Position numbers and translations under genes: made by a program | Notes under the pieces: generated by a model | Told to the model about the DNA's origin: nothing | Databases searched by the model: none | Seen by the model: the letters and a program-made list of their open reading frames with translations, nothing else | Part shown: in pieces, positions 55,652 through 64,000 of the stretch | Numbering within the stretch: the stretch's first letter is position 1 | Layout: each line of letters begins with the position of its first letter | Assembly (NCBI RefSeq): GCF_009932335.1 | Contig: NZ_BLJF01000001.1 | Coordinates: 2,604,001 to 2,668,000, forward strand | Origin: Pseudomonas asiatica | GTDB lineage: Bacteria > Pseudomonadota > Gammaproteobacteria > Pseudomonadales > Pseudomonadaceae | Direction: 5' to 3' | Length of the DNA stretch: 64,000 bases

Positions 55652-56530
55652 CTACTTACCCCGCTGCATCCACGCCGCCCCCAGCCCGCTGAGGCAGATC
55701 ACCGAGATGCCCACCAGGCTCAGGGTGTCCGGCACCTGGCTGTAGACAACCAACCCAAGCAACCCGGCGAACACGATCTGGCAATAGCTGAATGGCGCCA
55801 GCAAGGCAGGTGCCGCATGGCGGAAGGCCTGAGTCAGCAGCAGGTGCGCCGTCATGCCAAAGCCCCCCAGCGCCAGCATCAGCAGCGCATGGTCCCAACG
55901 CGGCATCTCCCAGAAGAACGGCACCAACGCACTCATCGCCAGGGTGTTGCACAACCCCGCATAGAAATTGCTGGTGGTCGGGCTGTCGTGCGCGGCCAGG
56001 ATGCGCGTCAGCAACTGATAGAAGCAGAAGCCCAGCGCCGATCCAAACGGATACAGGATGGCCGGGGTAAACATCGCCCCGCCCGGGTGCACCACCACCA
56101 GCACGCCGATGAAGCCCATCACCACCGCCACCCACTGCCCCACCGTCACCCGCTCCTTCAGCAGTGGCGCCGACAGCGCAGTGACCAGCACCGGGGCAAG
56201 GAAGTTGACCGCCGTGGCCTCGGCCAGTGGCAGGTACTGCAGGCCGGTGGTGAACAGCAGGCTGGTACTCAGCAGGCTCAGGGCGCGTAACGTCTGCAAC
56301 AGAGGGCGGCGAGTGCGCAGCACGTTGAGGCCGGCCTTGGGGAGGAAGATCCCGGCCATCAGCAGCGTGTGCACCACATACCGCGCCCACACCACCATGA
56401 TGATCGGGTACAGGCCGCCCAGGAACTTGGACAGGGCATCGTGACTGGCGAACAGGAACGTCGCCACCACCACCAGGGCGATGCCGCGCAGGGGTTGGTT
56501 GACTCCGGACAGCGGTGTGCTGGAACTCAT
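55652..56530 (-). CDS. EamA/DMT-family permease 2
   Basis: A 292-residue inner-membrane protein with ten helices in two EamA repeats (GIALVVVATFLFASHDALSKFLGGLYPIIMVVWARYVVHTLLM... and AGLCNTLAMSALVPFFWE...). Not closely similar to the 48425 permease. Substrate unknown. Confidence 0.88.
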   Translation of the reverse strand: MSSSTPLSGVNQPLRGIALVVVATFLFASHDALSKFLGGLYPIIMVVWARYVVHTLLMAGIFLPKAGLNVLRTRRPLLQTLRALSLLSTSLLFTTGLQYLPLAEATAVNFLAPVLVTALSAPLLKERVTVGQWVAVVMGFIGVLVVVHPGGAMFTPAILYPFGSALGFCFYQLLTRILAAHDSPTTSNFYAGLCNTLAMSALVPFFWEMPRWDHALLMLALGGFGMTAHLLLTQAFRHAAPALLAPFSYCQIVFAGLLGLVVYSQVPDTLSLVGISVICLSGLGAAWMQRGK

Positions 56531-56777
56531 GGCACTCTCGATGACGGCGCGGCTTGATGCGGCGCCCAGTGAAGGCCGCGCAGGCGTTGCCTGGCGGATG
56601 CAACAGCTCGGATTTTAGAAGAGATGCCGAAGAATAAGGAAGTTCAATCGCCGCCAGCCAAGGCCGACTGCAATTTCTGTTCGCTGATCGACCACTTTCC
56701 GCCCCACGCGCATGGCCCGTACCGTGCTGATCGCCGACCATCGAATGCGAACCCTGCACACCCTACAAGGAATTTAC

Positions 56778-57602
56778 ATGCAAAGGCTCACCACCCGTAA
56801 CGGCCTGGCCCTGTCCGCGATCGGCCTGGGCACCTGGCCAATGACCGGCAGCGAGTGCACCCAGGCCGTGCGCCAGGCGCTTGAATTGGGTTACCGGCAC
56901 ATAGACACTGCCACTGCCTATGACAACGAAGCCGCCGTCGGCCAGGCACTGCGCGAAAGCGATGTACCGCGCGAGCAGATTCACCTGACCACCAAGGTAT
57001 GGTGGGATCGCCTGGCGCCCAAGGCCATGCGCCAGTCGCTGGAGGACAGCCTGCGCGCCCTGGGTACCGAGCAGGTCGACCTGTTCCACATCCACTGGCC
57101 CAGCCAGGACTGGGACCTGGCCCGCAGCATCGAAACCCTGGTGGCCCTGCGTGACGAGGGCAAGGCGCGCAGCATCGGCGTGGCCAACTTCCCGCTGGGG
57201 CTGCTGCGCCAGGTGGTGGAAACCCTGGGCGCGCCATTGTCGGCGATCCAGGTGGAATACCACGTGCTGCTCGGCCAGCAACCGCTGCTGGACTACGCCC
57301 GCCGCCACGACCTGCTGCTCACCGCCTACACCCCGCTGGCCCGTGGGCAGGCGGCGGCTCAGCCGGTGATCCAGGCGATCGCCCGCAAGCATGGCGTACT
57401 GCCCAGCCAGGTGGCGCTGAAGTGGTTGCTGGACCAGGACGGCGTGGCGGTGATCCCCAAGGCCGGCAGCCGCGAGAACCAGCTGGCCAACCTGGCGGCG
57501 TCGAACGTGCAACTGGATGACGAGGACCGCGCGGCGATCGCCGGGTTGCCGAAGGACCAGCGGGTGGTGAGCCCGCCGTTTGCGCCGGACTGGAACCTGT
57601 AG
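56778..57602 (+). CDS. Aldo/keto reductase
   Basis: A 274-residue NADPH-dependent TIM-barrel reductase of the DkgB type. Catalytic Asp and Tyr in YRHIDTATAYDNEAAVGQAL, Lys in LTTKVWWDRL, His in DLFHIHWPSQDW; cofactor site IPKAGSRENQLANL. AAGGAAT lies ahead of the ATG at 56778. Its TAG stop is within the first bases of a REP element. Confidence 0.92.
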   Translation: MQRLTTRNGLALSAIGLGTWPMTGSECTQAVRQALELGYRHIDTATAYDNEAAVGQALRESDVPREQIHLTTKVWWDRLAPKAMRQSLEDSLRALGTEQVDLFHIHWPSQDWDLARSIETLVALRDEGKARSIGVANFPLGLLRQVVETLGAPLSAIQVEYHVLLGQQPLLDYARRHDLLLTAYTPLARGQAAAQPVIQAIARKHGVLPSQVALKWLLDQDGVAVIPKAGSRENQLANLAASNVQLDDEDRAAIAGLPKDQRVVSPPFAPDWNL

Positions 57603-57716
57603 GAGCGGCCTTGTGTCGCGAAGGGGCGCGCAGCGGCCCCACATTTTCAGCTGCGCCGCTGATATCGCCGGGGCCGCTTTGCGGCCCTGTCGCGACACAA
57701 GGCCGCTCCTACAGGA
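57597..57716. repeat. REP inverted pair 13, overlapping the aldo/keto reductase stop
   Basis: Inverted copies with the core CACAAGGCCGCTCCTACAG. The left copy begins CCTGTAGGAGCGG, and its TAG is the stop codon of the reductase. Confidence 0.85.
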
Positions 57717-57738
57717 GACCGCGGCAGGCCAACGGGCA

Positions 57739-59835
57739 CTATGCCAGCGTCACGACCTGCTTCAACCGCTCGTTCGCCGGTGCCGGTCGCCCATACAGGT
57801 AACCCTGGAAGTGCGAGCAACCCTCCGCCACCAACCGGCGCATCTGCTCCTCCGACTCAACCCCCTCGGCCGTGGTCTTGATCATCAGGCTGTTGGACAG
57901 GTCGGTAATGGCGCGAATGATCGACATCGCCTCGCGGCTGTCGCACATGTCATGCACGAACGACTTGTCGATCTTGATCCGGTCGAACGGGAACGAACGC
58001 AGGTAACCCAGCGAGGAGTACCCGGTGCCGAAATCGTCCAGCGAAATGGACACGCCCAGGTCCTTCAGTGCACGCAGGGTACGCACGTTTTCCTCGCTGT
58101 TGCCCAGCAGCACCGACTCGGTGACCTCCAGTTCCAACCGCTGTGGCGGCAGGCCGGAGTCGGCCAGCGCCAGGGCCACGGTGTGCACCAGGTTGGCATT
58201 CTTGAACTGCACCGCCGACAGGTTGACCGACACCGTCTGCTCGCTGTCCCAGCTGGCCGCCTCCTGGCAGGCCAGGTTCAGCGCCCGGTTGCCCAGTTCG
58301 TGGATCAGCCCGGTTTCCTCGGCGATGGGGATGAAGTCCATGGGCATGACCATCCCACGGGTCGGGTGCTCCCAGCGCAGCAACGCCTCATAGCCGGTAA
58401 CGCTGCTGGTCTGCTGGTCGACCACCGGCTGGTAGTGCAGCTGCAACTGGCCCAGGTGCAGCGCAGTGCGCAGGTCGGTTTCCACCAGGCGGCGCTGGCG
58501 GGCGGCGACGTCCAGTTCGACGCTGAAGCACTCGTAGCGGTTGCGACCGTTGCGCTTGGCCTCGTACAGCGCCATGTCGGCGTAGCCCAGCAGTTGCTCG
58601 GCCTGGTCGCTGTCTTCCGGCGCAATGGCAATGCCGATGCTCACCCCAACAGTGAACTGGTGACCCTCGATCTGGAACGGTGGGCAGATCGCGTTGATCA
58701 GGCGCTGCGCAGTGTTGCATGCGGCCTCCCGGCCTTCCAGGCCGGTCAGCACCACCGCAAACTCGTCGCCGCCCAGGCGGGCCAGGGTGTCGTGCTCGCG
58801 CAGTTCGCGGCGCAGGCGCTTGCCCAGCGCGCGCAGCAGCTTGTCGCCAAAGGCGTGGCCCAGCGAATCGTTGATGTTCTTGAAGTTGTCCAGGTCCAGG
58901 CACAGTGCAGCGGTCAGCTTGGCGTGCTCGCTGTCACGCACCAGGGCCTGGCGCAGGCGTTCGTTGAACAGGGTGCGGTTGGGCAGCCCGGTCAACGCAT
59001 CGTGGTGCGCCATGTGGTGGATCTGCGCGTGGGCGGCCAGCTCTTCGGTGGCATCTTCGGCAACGAACAACACATAGTCGGCCTGGCCTTCACGGTTCTG
59101 GCTGAGCAAGGTGCGGCTGCGCAGGGTGCGCGGGCCACAGGCCGTGTCGACCCGGGTTTCGGCAGCATGCCCCTTGGTGCTGCGGGCGCCACGGGCCAGT
59201 TGCTGTTCCAGGTAACCGGCAACGCCCGGTGCCAGGCACTCGCCGGGCAACTGCCCGATCATGCTGCGCTGCGGCCCGCCGAACAGGCGTTCGGCCTGCT
59301 GGTTGGCCAGCAGGATGCGCTGGCTCTCCAGGTCCTGGACAATGACGCTGGCGGGGATGTTGGCAATCACCGAATCAAGGAACTGCGACAGCTTGGCCAT
59401 TTCCTGGCTGTACTGCTCGGCCAGCTCCTTGGCCTGCAGCAGTTCCAGCTCTTGCCGGTGACGCTCGGAAATGTCGCGGGTTACCTTGGCAAAACCCACC
59501 AGTTGCCCGGCATCGTCGTACACCGCGTCGATCACCACATGGGCATGGAAGACCGTGCCGTCCTTGCGCAGGCGCGAACCGATCTCTTCGAAGCGCCCGG
59601 TGCTGCGGGCCTGCTCAAGGTTCAGCGCCGGCAGCCCGGCGGCGCGCTCGGCATCGGTGTAGAACAACGAGTAGTGCTTGCCGACGATTTCCTCGGCCAG
59701 GTAGCCCTTGGCGCGCTGGGCGCCGGGGTTCCAGTTGGCGACGATACCTTCGGGGGTGAGCAGGTAGAAGGCATAGTCCACCACGCTCTGGATCAACAGC
59801 CGGTACATGATGTCGGGGCTTGCGACTAGCGACAT
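57739..59835 (-). CDS. PAS-PAS-GGDEF-EAL cyclic di-GMP enzyme
   Basis: A 698-residue cytosolic protein: a PAS/PAC domain (about residues 10-125, EEIVGKHYSLFYTDAERAAGLP), a second PAS region (about 150-260), GGDEF (about 270-430) and EAL (about 440-690). GGDEF is intact (LARLGGDEFAVVL) with an RxxD I-site (REHD). The EAL motifs are also present: YEALLRWEHP, DDFGTGYSSLGYL, KIDKSFVHD and QGYLYGRP. Both synthesis and hydrolysis of cyclic di-GMP are possible. No membrane helix. Confidence 0.93.
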   Translation of the reverse strand: MSLVASPDIMYRLLIQSVVDYAFYLLTPEGIVANWNPGAQRAKGYLAEEIVGKHYSLFYTDAERAAGLPALNLEQARSTGRFEEIGSRLRKDGTVFHAHVVIDAVYDDAGQLVGFAKVTRDISERHRQELELLQAKELAEQYSQEMAKLSQFLDSVIANIPASVIVQDLESQRILLANQQAERLFGGPQRSMIGQLPGECLAPGVAGYLEQQLARGARSTKGHAAETRVDTACGPRTLRSRTLLSQNREGQADYVLFVAEDATEELAAHAQIHHMAHHDALTGLPNRTLFNERLRQALVRDSEHAKLTAALCLDLDNFKNINDSLGHAFGDKLLRALGKRLRRELREHDTLARLGGDEFAVVLTGLEGREAACNTAQRLINAICPPFQIEGHQFTVGVSIGIAIAPEDSDQAEQLLGYADMALYEAKRNGRNRYECFSVELDVAARQRRLVETDLRTALHLGQLQLHYQPVVDQQTSSVTGYEALLRWEHPTRGMVMPMDFIPIAEETGLIHELGNRALNLACQEAASWDSEQTVSVNLSAVQFKNANLVHTVALALADSGLPPQRLELEVTESVLLGNSEENVRTLRALKDLGVSISLDDFGTGYSSLGYLRSFPFDRIKIDKSFVHDMCDSREAMSIIRAITDLSNSLMIKTTAEGVESEEQMRRLVAEGCSHFQGYLYGRPAPANERLKQVVTLA

Positions 59836-59963
59836 GACTTTTACCTGGGCCTTCGAAAGGCATGAAAAGGATTGGTGGCATTATGCCTTCGACGACGACT
59901 TTGTGAAGTAGCTCACAAAAAGCCACGATCCCTTCAATTAGCGAACGAAGGCTGGCAACCCCC

Positions 59964-60458
59964 TCAATGGCGGGCGCCCGTGACCAGGAAATTGAGCAAG
60001 CCCGGTTCGTCATCCAGGGCTATGGGCTGCGCCGGGCGCGACAGCTCGGCCAGCACGGCATTGCAGAAGGCCACGGCAGGCATGTCCTGTGCGTAGCAGC
60101 GCATCAGCCAGTCGCCCTCGCCGCCCAGCAGTTGCAATGCCACCGCCCGGCCGATGCCCTGTCGGCGGTACTTTTTCAGGATGAACAGGTCAGCCAGTTC
60201 GAACGCGTCGATGCCCGGCAGCTCGCTGCGTTCGACCAGCACGAAACCGGCGATGAAACCGTCTGCCAGCACCAGGTACGCGCCCCAGCCATCGGCCCCC
60301 CAGTAACGTTGCAGGTGCTCGTCATGGATATAGAAGCGGCCGTCCACTTCGACGTCTTCCTGCTCCCAGTCCGAGGACTCGTAGGCGTAGAACTGATAGA
60401 GGTTGCGAATCAGCGGGGCCTGGTCGGCAGTGGTTGCCAACAATTCGATGGGCAGCAT
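59964..60458 (-). CDS. GNAT-family acetyltransferase
   Basis: A 164-residue GNAT protein. The acetyl-CoA loop is KKYRRQGIGRAVALQLL near residue 105, and the preceding strand is DAFELADLFI. The acceptor substrate is unknown. The ATG at 60458 (MLPIELLATTADQAPLIRNLYQFY) is preferred over the longer frame. Confidence 0.88.
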   Translation of the reverse strand: MLPIELLATTADQAPLIRNLYQFYAYESSDWEQEDVEVDGRFYIHDEHLQRYWGADGWGAYLVLADGFIAGFVLVERSELPGIDAFELADLFILKKYRRQGIGRAVALQLLGGEGDWLMRCYAQDMPAVAFCNAVLAELSRPAQPIALDDEPGLLNFLVTGARH

Positions 60459-60510
60459 GGTGAGGGGCTCGGGTAAAAAGGCGGATTCTAGATCAACCGC
60501 CCCTGGCAGC

Positions 60511-60549
60511 AAAAAGCCCAGGCCCTCCCCGCACGGAAAGGCCCAGGCA
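60511..60549 (-). terminator. Terminator of the catBCA operon
   Basis: On the minus strand GCCTGGGCC and GGCCTGGGC pair with two G-U wobbles, followed by TTTTTG. It lies 26 bases after the catA frame. Confidence 0.65.
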
Positions 60550-60574
60550 AAAACCAGTCATCGATTGATAGGGC

Positions 60575-61074
60575 TCAACTGTTTTGCAACGCGCGCGGGC
60601 GGTGGCTGCGTGCCTCGGCGTCTGGCGCCTTGGCCGCCTGTAGATGGAAGTCGAACGCCAGCTCGGCAAAGCGCTCACCCTCTACGCCGCGAGCACGCGC
60701 TGCCGCAGCATCCTCGACAAAGCGCAGCTCGCCGACCAGCCCGTCACGGGTGGCATAGGCAAAGTCATCCCACAAGTACTTGTCGCCGGCCAGGTTTATC
60801 TGCGTGGTCAGGTGCCGGTGCCCGGGCGCAGAGATGAAGAAGTGCACATGCGCCGGGCGCTGGCCGTGACGGCCGAGCAGGTCCAGGCATTCCTGGGTTG
60901 GTCCCTGCGGATCGCAACCGTACCCCGACGGCACGATGGAACCAGGCGTGCAGTGTCCTGCAGCACACGCAGGATGATCTGCTTGAAGCGTGGGTTGCCT
61001 TCGGCATGGCCCAGGCCGGCCACTTCCTTGAAGAACGCCTGAACATCGGCAGTATGGGAAATTTTCACGGTCAT
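60575..61074 (-). pseudogene. catA: catA (catechol 1,2-dioxygenase), broken by an internal deletion
   Basis: The first 44 codons (MTVKISHTADVQAFFKEVAG ... LQDTARL) are normal, then the reading jumps to the last third of the enzyme in another frame. The C-terminal part is clear in that frame: SGYGCDPQGPTQECLDLL, RPAHVHFFISAPGHRH, NLAGDKYLWDDFAYATRDG. The junction is near 60940. Compared with the usual CatA of about 311 residues, roughly 430-440 bases are missing. The deleted part contains the helical dimer domain and the first iron-ligand tyrosine; the second Tyr (SGYG) and the two His (AHVHF) remain but out of frame. The predicted product is an 88-residue nonsense-tailed peptide. It is the third gene of the catBCA operon. 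Confidence 0.9.
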
Positions 61075-61117
61075 CGTGCTTGCCTCATCTTGTTCTTGTC
61101 AGGTAGACAGGTGCGAC

Positions 61118-61408
61118 TCAGCGGTCGTCGCTGTGAATCGACGAGGGGTGCCGGCACAGGCCGTCGACTTCGATGTCCATGTACGGGAACAGCGGCAGCT
61201 GCATCAGGGTGTCGTGCAGCGCCTCGACGCTGGGTACATCGAACACGCTGTAGTTGGCGTAGTGCCCGGCAATGCGCCACAGGTGGCGCCAGGTGCCTTC
61301 GCGCTGCAGACGCTGGGCCAGTTCCTTTTCGTCGGCCTTGAGCCGGGCGGCCTTGGCCGGGTCCATGTCGACCGGCAGTTTCACGGTCATCTTCACGTGG
61401 AACAGCAT
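61118..61408 (-). CDS. catC: Muconolactone isomerase
   Basis: A 96-residue decameric isomerase that turns muconolactone into 3-oxoadipate enol-lactone. The sequence MLFHVKMTVKLPVDMDPAKA, WRIAGHYANYSVFDVPSVEALHDTLMQLPLFPYMDIEV is characteristic, and length is normal. Lies 48 bases after catB and 43 before catA. Confidence 0.95.
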   Translation of the reverse strand: MLFHVKMTVKLPVDMDPAKAARLKADEKELAQRLQREGTWRHLWRIAGHYANYSVFDVPSVEALHDTLMQLPLFPYMDIEVDGLCRHPSSIHSDDR

Positions 61409-61440
61409 GCTGGTTTCTCCTTTCTCTGATTTGGCGCGAA

Positions 61441-61468
61441 CACTGTGGGAGCGGGTTTACCCGCGAAC
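61441..61468. repeat. Single REP element at the catB stop codon
   Basis: CACTGTGGGAGCGGGTTTAC followed by CCGCG. On the minus strand its GGGTAAACCC contains the TAA that ends catB. No partner copy is present. Confidence 0.7.
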
Positions 61469-62584
61469 ACGGGCGAAGCGCGCCAGGCGCTGTTCGTCCA
61501 GGGTCAGGCCCAGGCCTGGGGTGCGTGGAATGTGCAGCTGGAAGTCGCGGTATTGCGGCGGCTCGTTGACGATTTCTTCGGTCAGCAGCAGCGGCCCGAA
61601 CAGCTCGGTGCCCCAGGTGAGCTGGCGCAGGGTCAGGAAGGCATGAGCCGAAGCCAGGGTGCCGATCGAGCCTTCGAGCATGGTCCCGCCATACAAGGCG
61701 ATGCCGGCAGCCTCGGCGATTTGCGCGGTACGCAGTACGGCACGCGGGCCGCCGTTCTTGGCTATTTTCAGGGCGAAGATGCTGGCCGCGCCGTCGGCAG
61801 CCAGGCTGAAGGCGTCCTCGACGCTTTCGATCGACTCGTCGGCCATGATCGGTGCCGGGCTGCGCTGGTTCAGGCGCACCTGGCCGCTGCGGTTGATACG
61901 CGAAATCGGTTGCTCGATCAGGTCGATGCCGTTTTCGCCAAGCACCTGGCAGGCACGGATGGCCTGGGATTCGTCCCAGTACTGGTTGACGTCGACCCGC
62001 ACGCTGGCGCTGTCGCCCAGCTCGCGCTTGATCGCCACCACGTGCTTGAGGTCCTGGGCCAACGGGTTGGCGCCGATCTTCAGCTTGAACACCCGATGCC
62101 GACGAATCTCCAGCATGTGCTGGGCTTCGGCGATGTCGCGGGCGGTATCGCCGCTGGCCAAGGTCCAGGCCACTTCCAGGCTGTCGCGCACGCGGCCACC
62201 CAGCAGTTCGCTGACCGGCAGGCCCAGGCGTTTGCCCTGGGCATCGAGCAAGGCGCTTTCGATACCCGACTTGGCGAAGGTATTGCCCTTGGCCAGCTTG
62301 TCCAGCTTGAGCATGGCGGCGTTGATGTTGTCAGCCGGCAAGCCAACCAGCGCCGGCGCCAGGTGCGCATCGATGTTGGCCTTGATGCCCTCCGGGCTTT
62401 CGTAGCCATAGGCCAGGCCGCCGATGGTGGTGGCCTCGCCGATGCCTTCCACGCCATCACTGCAGCGAACACGCAATACCACAAGGGTCTGCTGCTGCAT
62501 GGTGTGCATCGCCAGCTTGTGCGGGCGAATGGTCGGCAGGTCGACGATAATTGCCTCGATACGTTCAATCAGCACGCTTGTCAT
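61457..62584 (-). CDS. catB: Muconate cycloisomerase
   Basis: A 375-residue enolase-superfamily enzyme converting cis,cis-muconate to muconolactone. Capping domain at the N-terminus; Lys general acid/base in FKLKIGANP; metal ligands in RVDVNQYWDE, IEQPI and MADESI; second Lys in FALKIAKNGG. No break is visible. First gene of catBCA; CatR at 62720 is divergent. The last few residues (ARVRG) are encoded by a REP element. Confidence 0.95.
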   Translation of the reverse strand: MTSVLIERIEAIIVDLPTIRPHKLAMHTMQQQTLVVLRVRCSDGVEGIGEATTIGGLAYGYESPEGIKANIDAHLAPALVGLPADNINAAMLKLDKLAKGNTFAKSGIESALLDAQGKRLGLPVSELLGGRVRDSLEVAWTLASGDTARDIAEAQHMLEIRRHRVFKLKIGANPLAQDLKHVVAIKRELGDSASVRVDVNQYWDESQAIRACQVLGENGIDLIEQPISRINRSGQVRLNQRSPAPIMADESIESVEDAFSLAADGAASIFALKIAKNGGPRAVLRTAQIAEAAGIALYGGTMLEGSIGTLASAHAFLTLRQLTWGTELFGPLLLTEEIVNEPPQYRDFQLHIPRTPGLGLTLDEQRLARFARVRG

Positions 62585-62719
62585 TGTTGCCAGGTCCCGT
62601 TGTTTCGGGCTGCCAGCCGCAGGCCCGAGTGGTGCATTTACTTGCTTGTTCAAGGATTGCGCGAGACCCTGATAGCCGTCCAATATCGAATGAATCTCCC
62701 ACCATACCCTGGAGGTCTG
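62585..62719. promoter_or_regulatory. catB/catR divergent control region
   Basis: The 135-base gap should hold the CatR repression and activation sites. In P. putida CatR activates catBC with cis,cis-muconate, and the sites overlap the catR promoter. The AT-rich stretch GATAGCCGTCCAATATCGAA (62670-62689) is the likely core; I did not resolve individual sites. Confidence 0.55.
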
Positions 62720-63598
62720 ATGGAGCTGCGCCACTTGCGTTACTTCAAGGTCCTGGCCGAAACCCTGAACTTCACTCGCGCCGCCGAGCTGCTGCACATT
62801 GCCCAGCCGCCGCTGAGCCGGCAGATCAGCCAACTCGAGGACCAGCTCGGTACCTTGCTGGTAGTGCGCGAGCGCCCGCTGCGGCTGACGGAGGCGGGTC
62901 GCTTCTTCTACGAACAGAGCTGTACCGTGCTGCAGCAGCTGCAGAACATCAGCGACAACACCCGTCGCATCGGCCAGGGCCAGCGCCAGTGGCTGGGGAT
63001 CGGCTTCGCCCCGTCGACCCTGTACAAGGTGCTGCCGGAGCTGATCCGCGAGCTGCGCCAGGACAGCGAGCTGGAACTGGGCCTCAACGAGATGACCACG
63101 CTGCAGCAGGTGGAGGCGCTGAAAAGCGGGCGCATCGACATCGCCTTCGGGCGCATTCGCATTGATGACCCGGCCATTCACCAGCAAGTGCTGTGCGAGG
63201 ACCCGCTGGTGGCGGTATTGCCCAAGGGTCACCCGCTGGCGAGCAGCCCGCTTACACTTGCCCAGCTGGCTGGCGAGGCGTTCATCCTCTACCCGGCCAA
63301 CCCGCGGCCCAGCTATGCCGACCATGTGCTGGCACTGTTCGCCCACCACGGCATGAGCATCCGCGTCAGCCAATGGGCCAACGAACTGCAGACCGCCATC
63401 GGTCTGGTGGCCGTCGGCGTAGGCGTGACCCTGGTGCCGGCGTCGGTGCAACAGCAGCACCGCACCGATATCGAATATGTAAGCCTGCACGACAACGGCG
63501 CCGTCAGCCCGATCATCCTCAGCCGACGCAAGGGCGATGTGAGCCCGATCGTGCAGCGCTGCCTGACATTGATTGCACAACAGGAAAAAACAGCATGA
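62720..63598 (+). CDS. catR: CatR, LysR-type activator of the catechol branch
   Basis: A 292-residue LysR regulator: [60 protein letters not shown] and an effector domain for cis,cis-muconate. Position divergent from catB and the length fit CatR. GGAGG precedes the ATG. Its stop overlaps the dsdA ATG by 4 bases. With catA broken here, its inducer must come from another catechol dioxygenase. Confidence 0.93.
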   Translation: MELRHLRYFKVLAETLNFTRAAELLHIAQPPLSRQISQLEDQLGTLLVVRERPLRLTEAGRFFYEQSCTVLQQLQNISDNTRRIGQGQRQWLGIGFAPSTLYKVLPELIRELRQDSELELGLNEMTTLQQVEALKSGRIDIAFGRIRIDDPAIHQQVLCEDPLVAVLPKGHPLASSPLTLAQLAGEAFILYPANPRPSYADHVLALFAHHGMSIRVSQWANELQTAIGLVAVGVGVTLVPASVQQQHRTDIEYVSLHDNGAVSPIILSRRKGDVSPIVQRCLTLIAQQEKTA

Positions 63599-64000
63599 TT
63601 CACGGCAAGACACTGCAAGCATGGTGCAGCTCCCACCCCCTGATCGACGACCTGGTGGCCCTGCGCGAAACCCGTTGGTTCAACCCGCACATTGCCCCTG
63701 CCGCCCAGGCCCTGGCCGACGTCGGTTTGAGCGCCGCCGATGTCAGTGCTGCCAGTGCCCGCCTGGCACGCTTTGCCCCCTACCTGGCCAGCGTGTTCCC
63801 GGATACCGCTGCCACCGGCGGCATCATCGAGTCGCCACTGCGCCCGCTGCCCAAACTGCACGCCACCTTGCTGCAGGCAGCTGGCCTGCCTGCCAGCGGC
63901 TCACTCTGGCTCAAGGCCGACAGCGAGCTGCCGATCTCTGGCTCGATCAAGGCCCGCGGCGGTATTCATGAAGTGCTCAAGCATGCCGAAGACCTGGCCC
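63595..64000 (+). CDS. dsdA: D-serine ammonia-lyase (5' part; continues beyond the window)
   Basis: The first 135 residues: [33 protein letters not shown], then [41 protein letters not shown] is the pyridoxal-phosphate lysine site of D-serine dehydratase. It would deaminate D-serine to pyruvate and ammonia. Overlaps the catR stop, so it may be expressed with catR, although D-serine catabolism is unrelated to catechol. Confidence 0.9.
   Translation, partial: MIHGKTLQAWCSSHPLIDDLVALRETRWFNPHIAPAAQALADVGLSAADVSAASARLARFAPYLASVFPDTAATGGIIESPLRPLPKLHATLLQAAGLPASGSLWLKADSELPISGSIKARGGIHEVLKHAEDLA

Noticed and set aside
60493..61341. Plus-strand open frames across the catA/catC region
   Set aside because: They are antisense to catA and catC codons; the minus-strand products are clearly recognised.

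Overview
The window looks like the chromosome of a Pseudomonas putida group bacterium carrying the right-hand part of an integrative and conjugative element (ICE). Evidence for the host: high-GC coding, paired REP-type inverted repeats of the P. putida kind between many genes, a catBCA/catR catechol branch next to a D-serine ammonia-lyase gene, an NrtR-pncA-pncB NAD salvage locus, and two sigma-54 promoters with exact GG-N10-GC spacing in front of nitrogen genes. No rRNA, tRNA or CRISPR array was seen. Region 1 (1 to about 21,370) is the ICE. Its left part is cargo: a tripartite RND efflux system (TetR, membrane fusion protein and RND pump on the minus strand, outer-membrane factor divergent). 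Then come a LysR regulator with an EexN-like lipoprotein, an SMR (Gdx/SugE-like) exporter, an IS3 transposase remnant and a LysR/SRPBCC gene pair with matching palindromes. The right part is a compact mating-pair module of the Tn4371/RP4 type: traG, a ribbon-helix-helix gene, trbB, C, D, E, J, an EexN/TrbK-like lipoprotein, trbL, F, G, I and a DUF2274 gene. Most neighbours overlap by 4 bases, and a perfect hairpin terminator follows. Integrase, relaxase and the left end are outside the window. Region 2 (21,565 to 27,112) is a catabolic operon: AA_synth-family protein, alpha/beta hydrolase, aldehyde dehydrogenase, flavin reductase, carboxymuconolactone-decarboxylase-like protein, then a GntR/FCD regulator and a NUDIX hydrolase. 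It starts just right of the ICE, and a perfect 12-bp palindrome precedes its first gene. The flavin reductase has no oxygenase partner in view. Region 3 (27,289 to 46,147) holds a histidine kinase, two LysE exporters with an Lrp regulator and a purine/cytosine permease with a sigma-54 promoter. It also holds a glutamine-synthetase-like/split-glutamate-synthase/ammonium-transporter cluster with a sigma-54 promoter and a divergent HTH-cupin regulator, the NAD salvage locus, a LysR/YeiH pair and ppnN. Region 4 (46,148 to 60,458) has a diguanylate cyclase, a glycine-zipper protein, two DMT permeases, a phospholipase-D-fold PssA, KatG, a LysR regulator, a lipoprotein, an aldo/keto reductase, a PAS-GGDEF-EAL protein and a GNAT acetyltransferase. 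Region 5 (60,511 to 64,000) is the catechol ortho-cleavage branch: catB and catC look intact with catR divergent, but catA is broken by an internal deletion of roughly 430-440 bases with a frameshift, so this locus should not make a working catechol 1,2-dioxygenase. The start of dsdA overlaps the end of catR.
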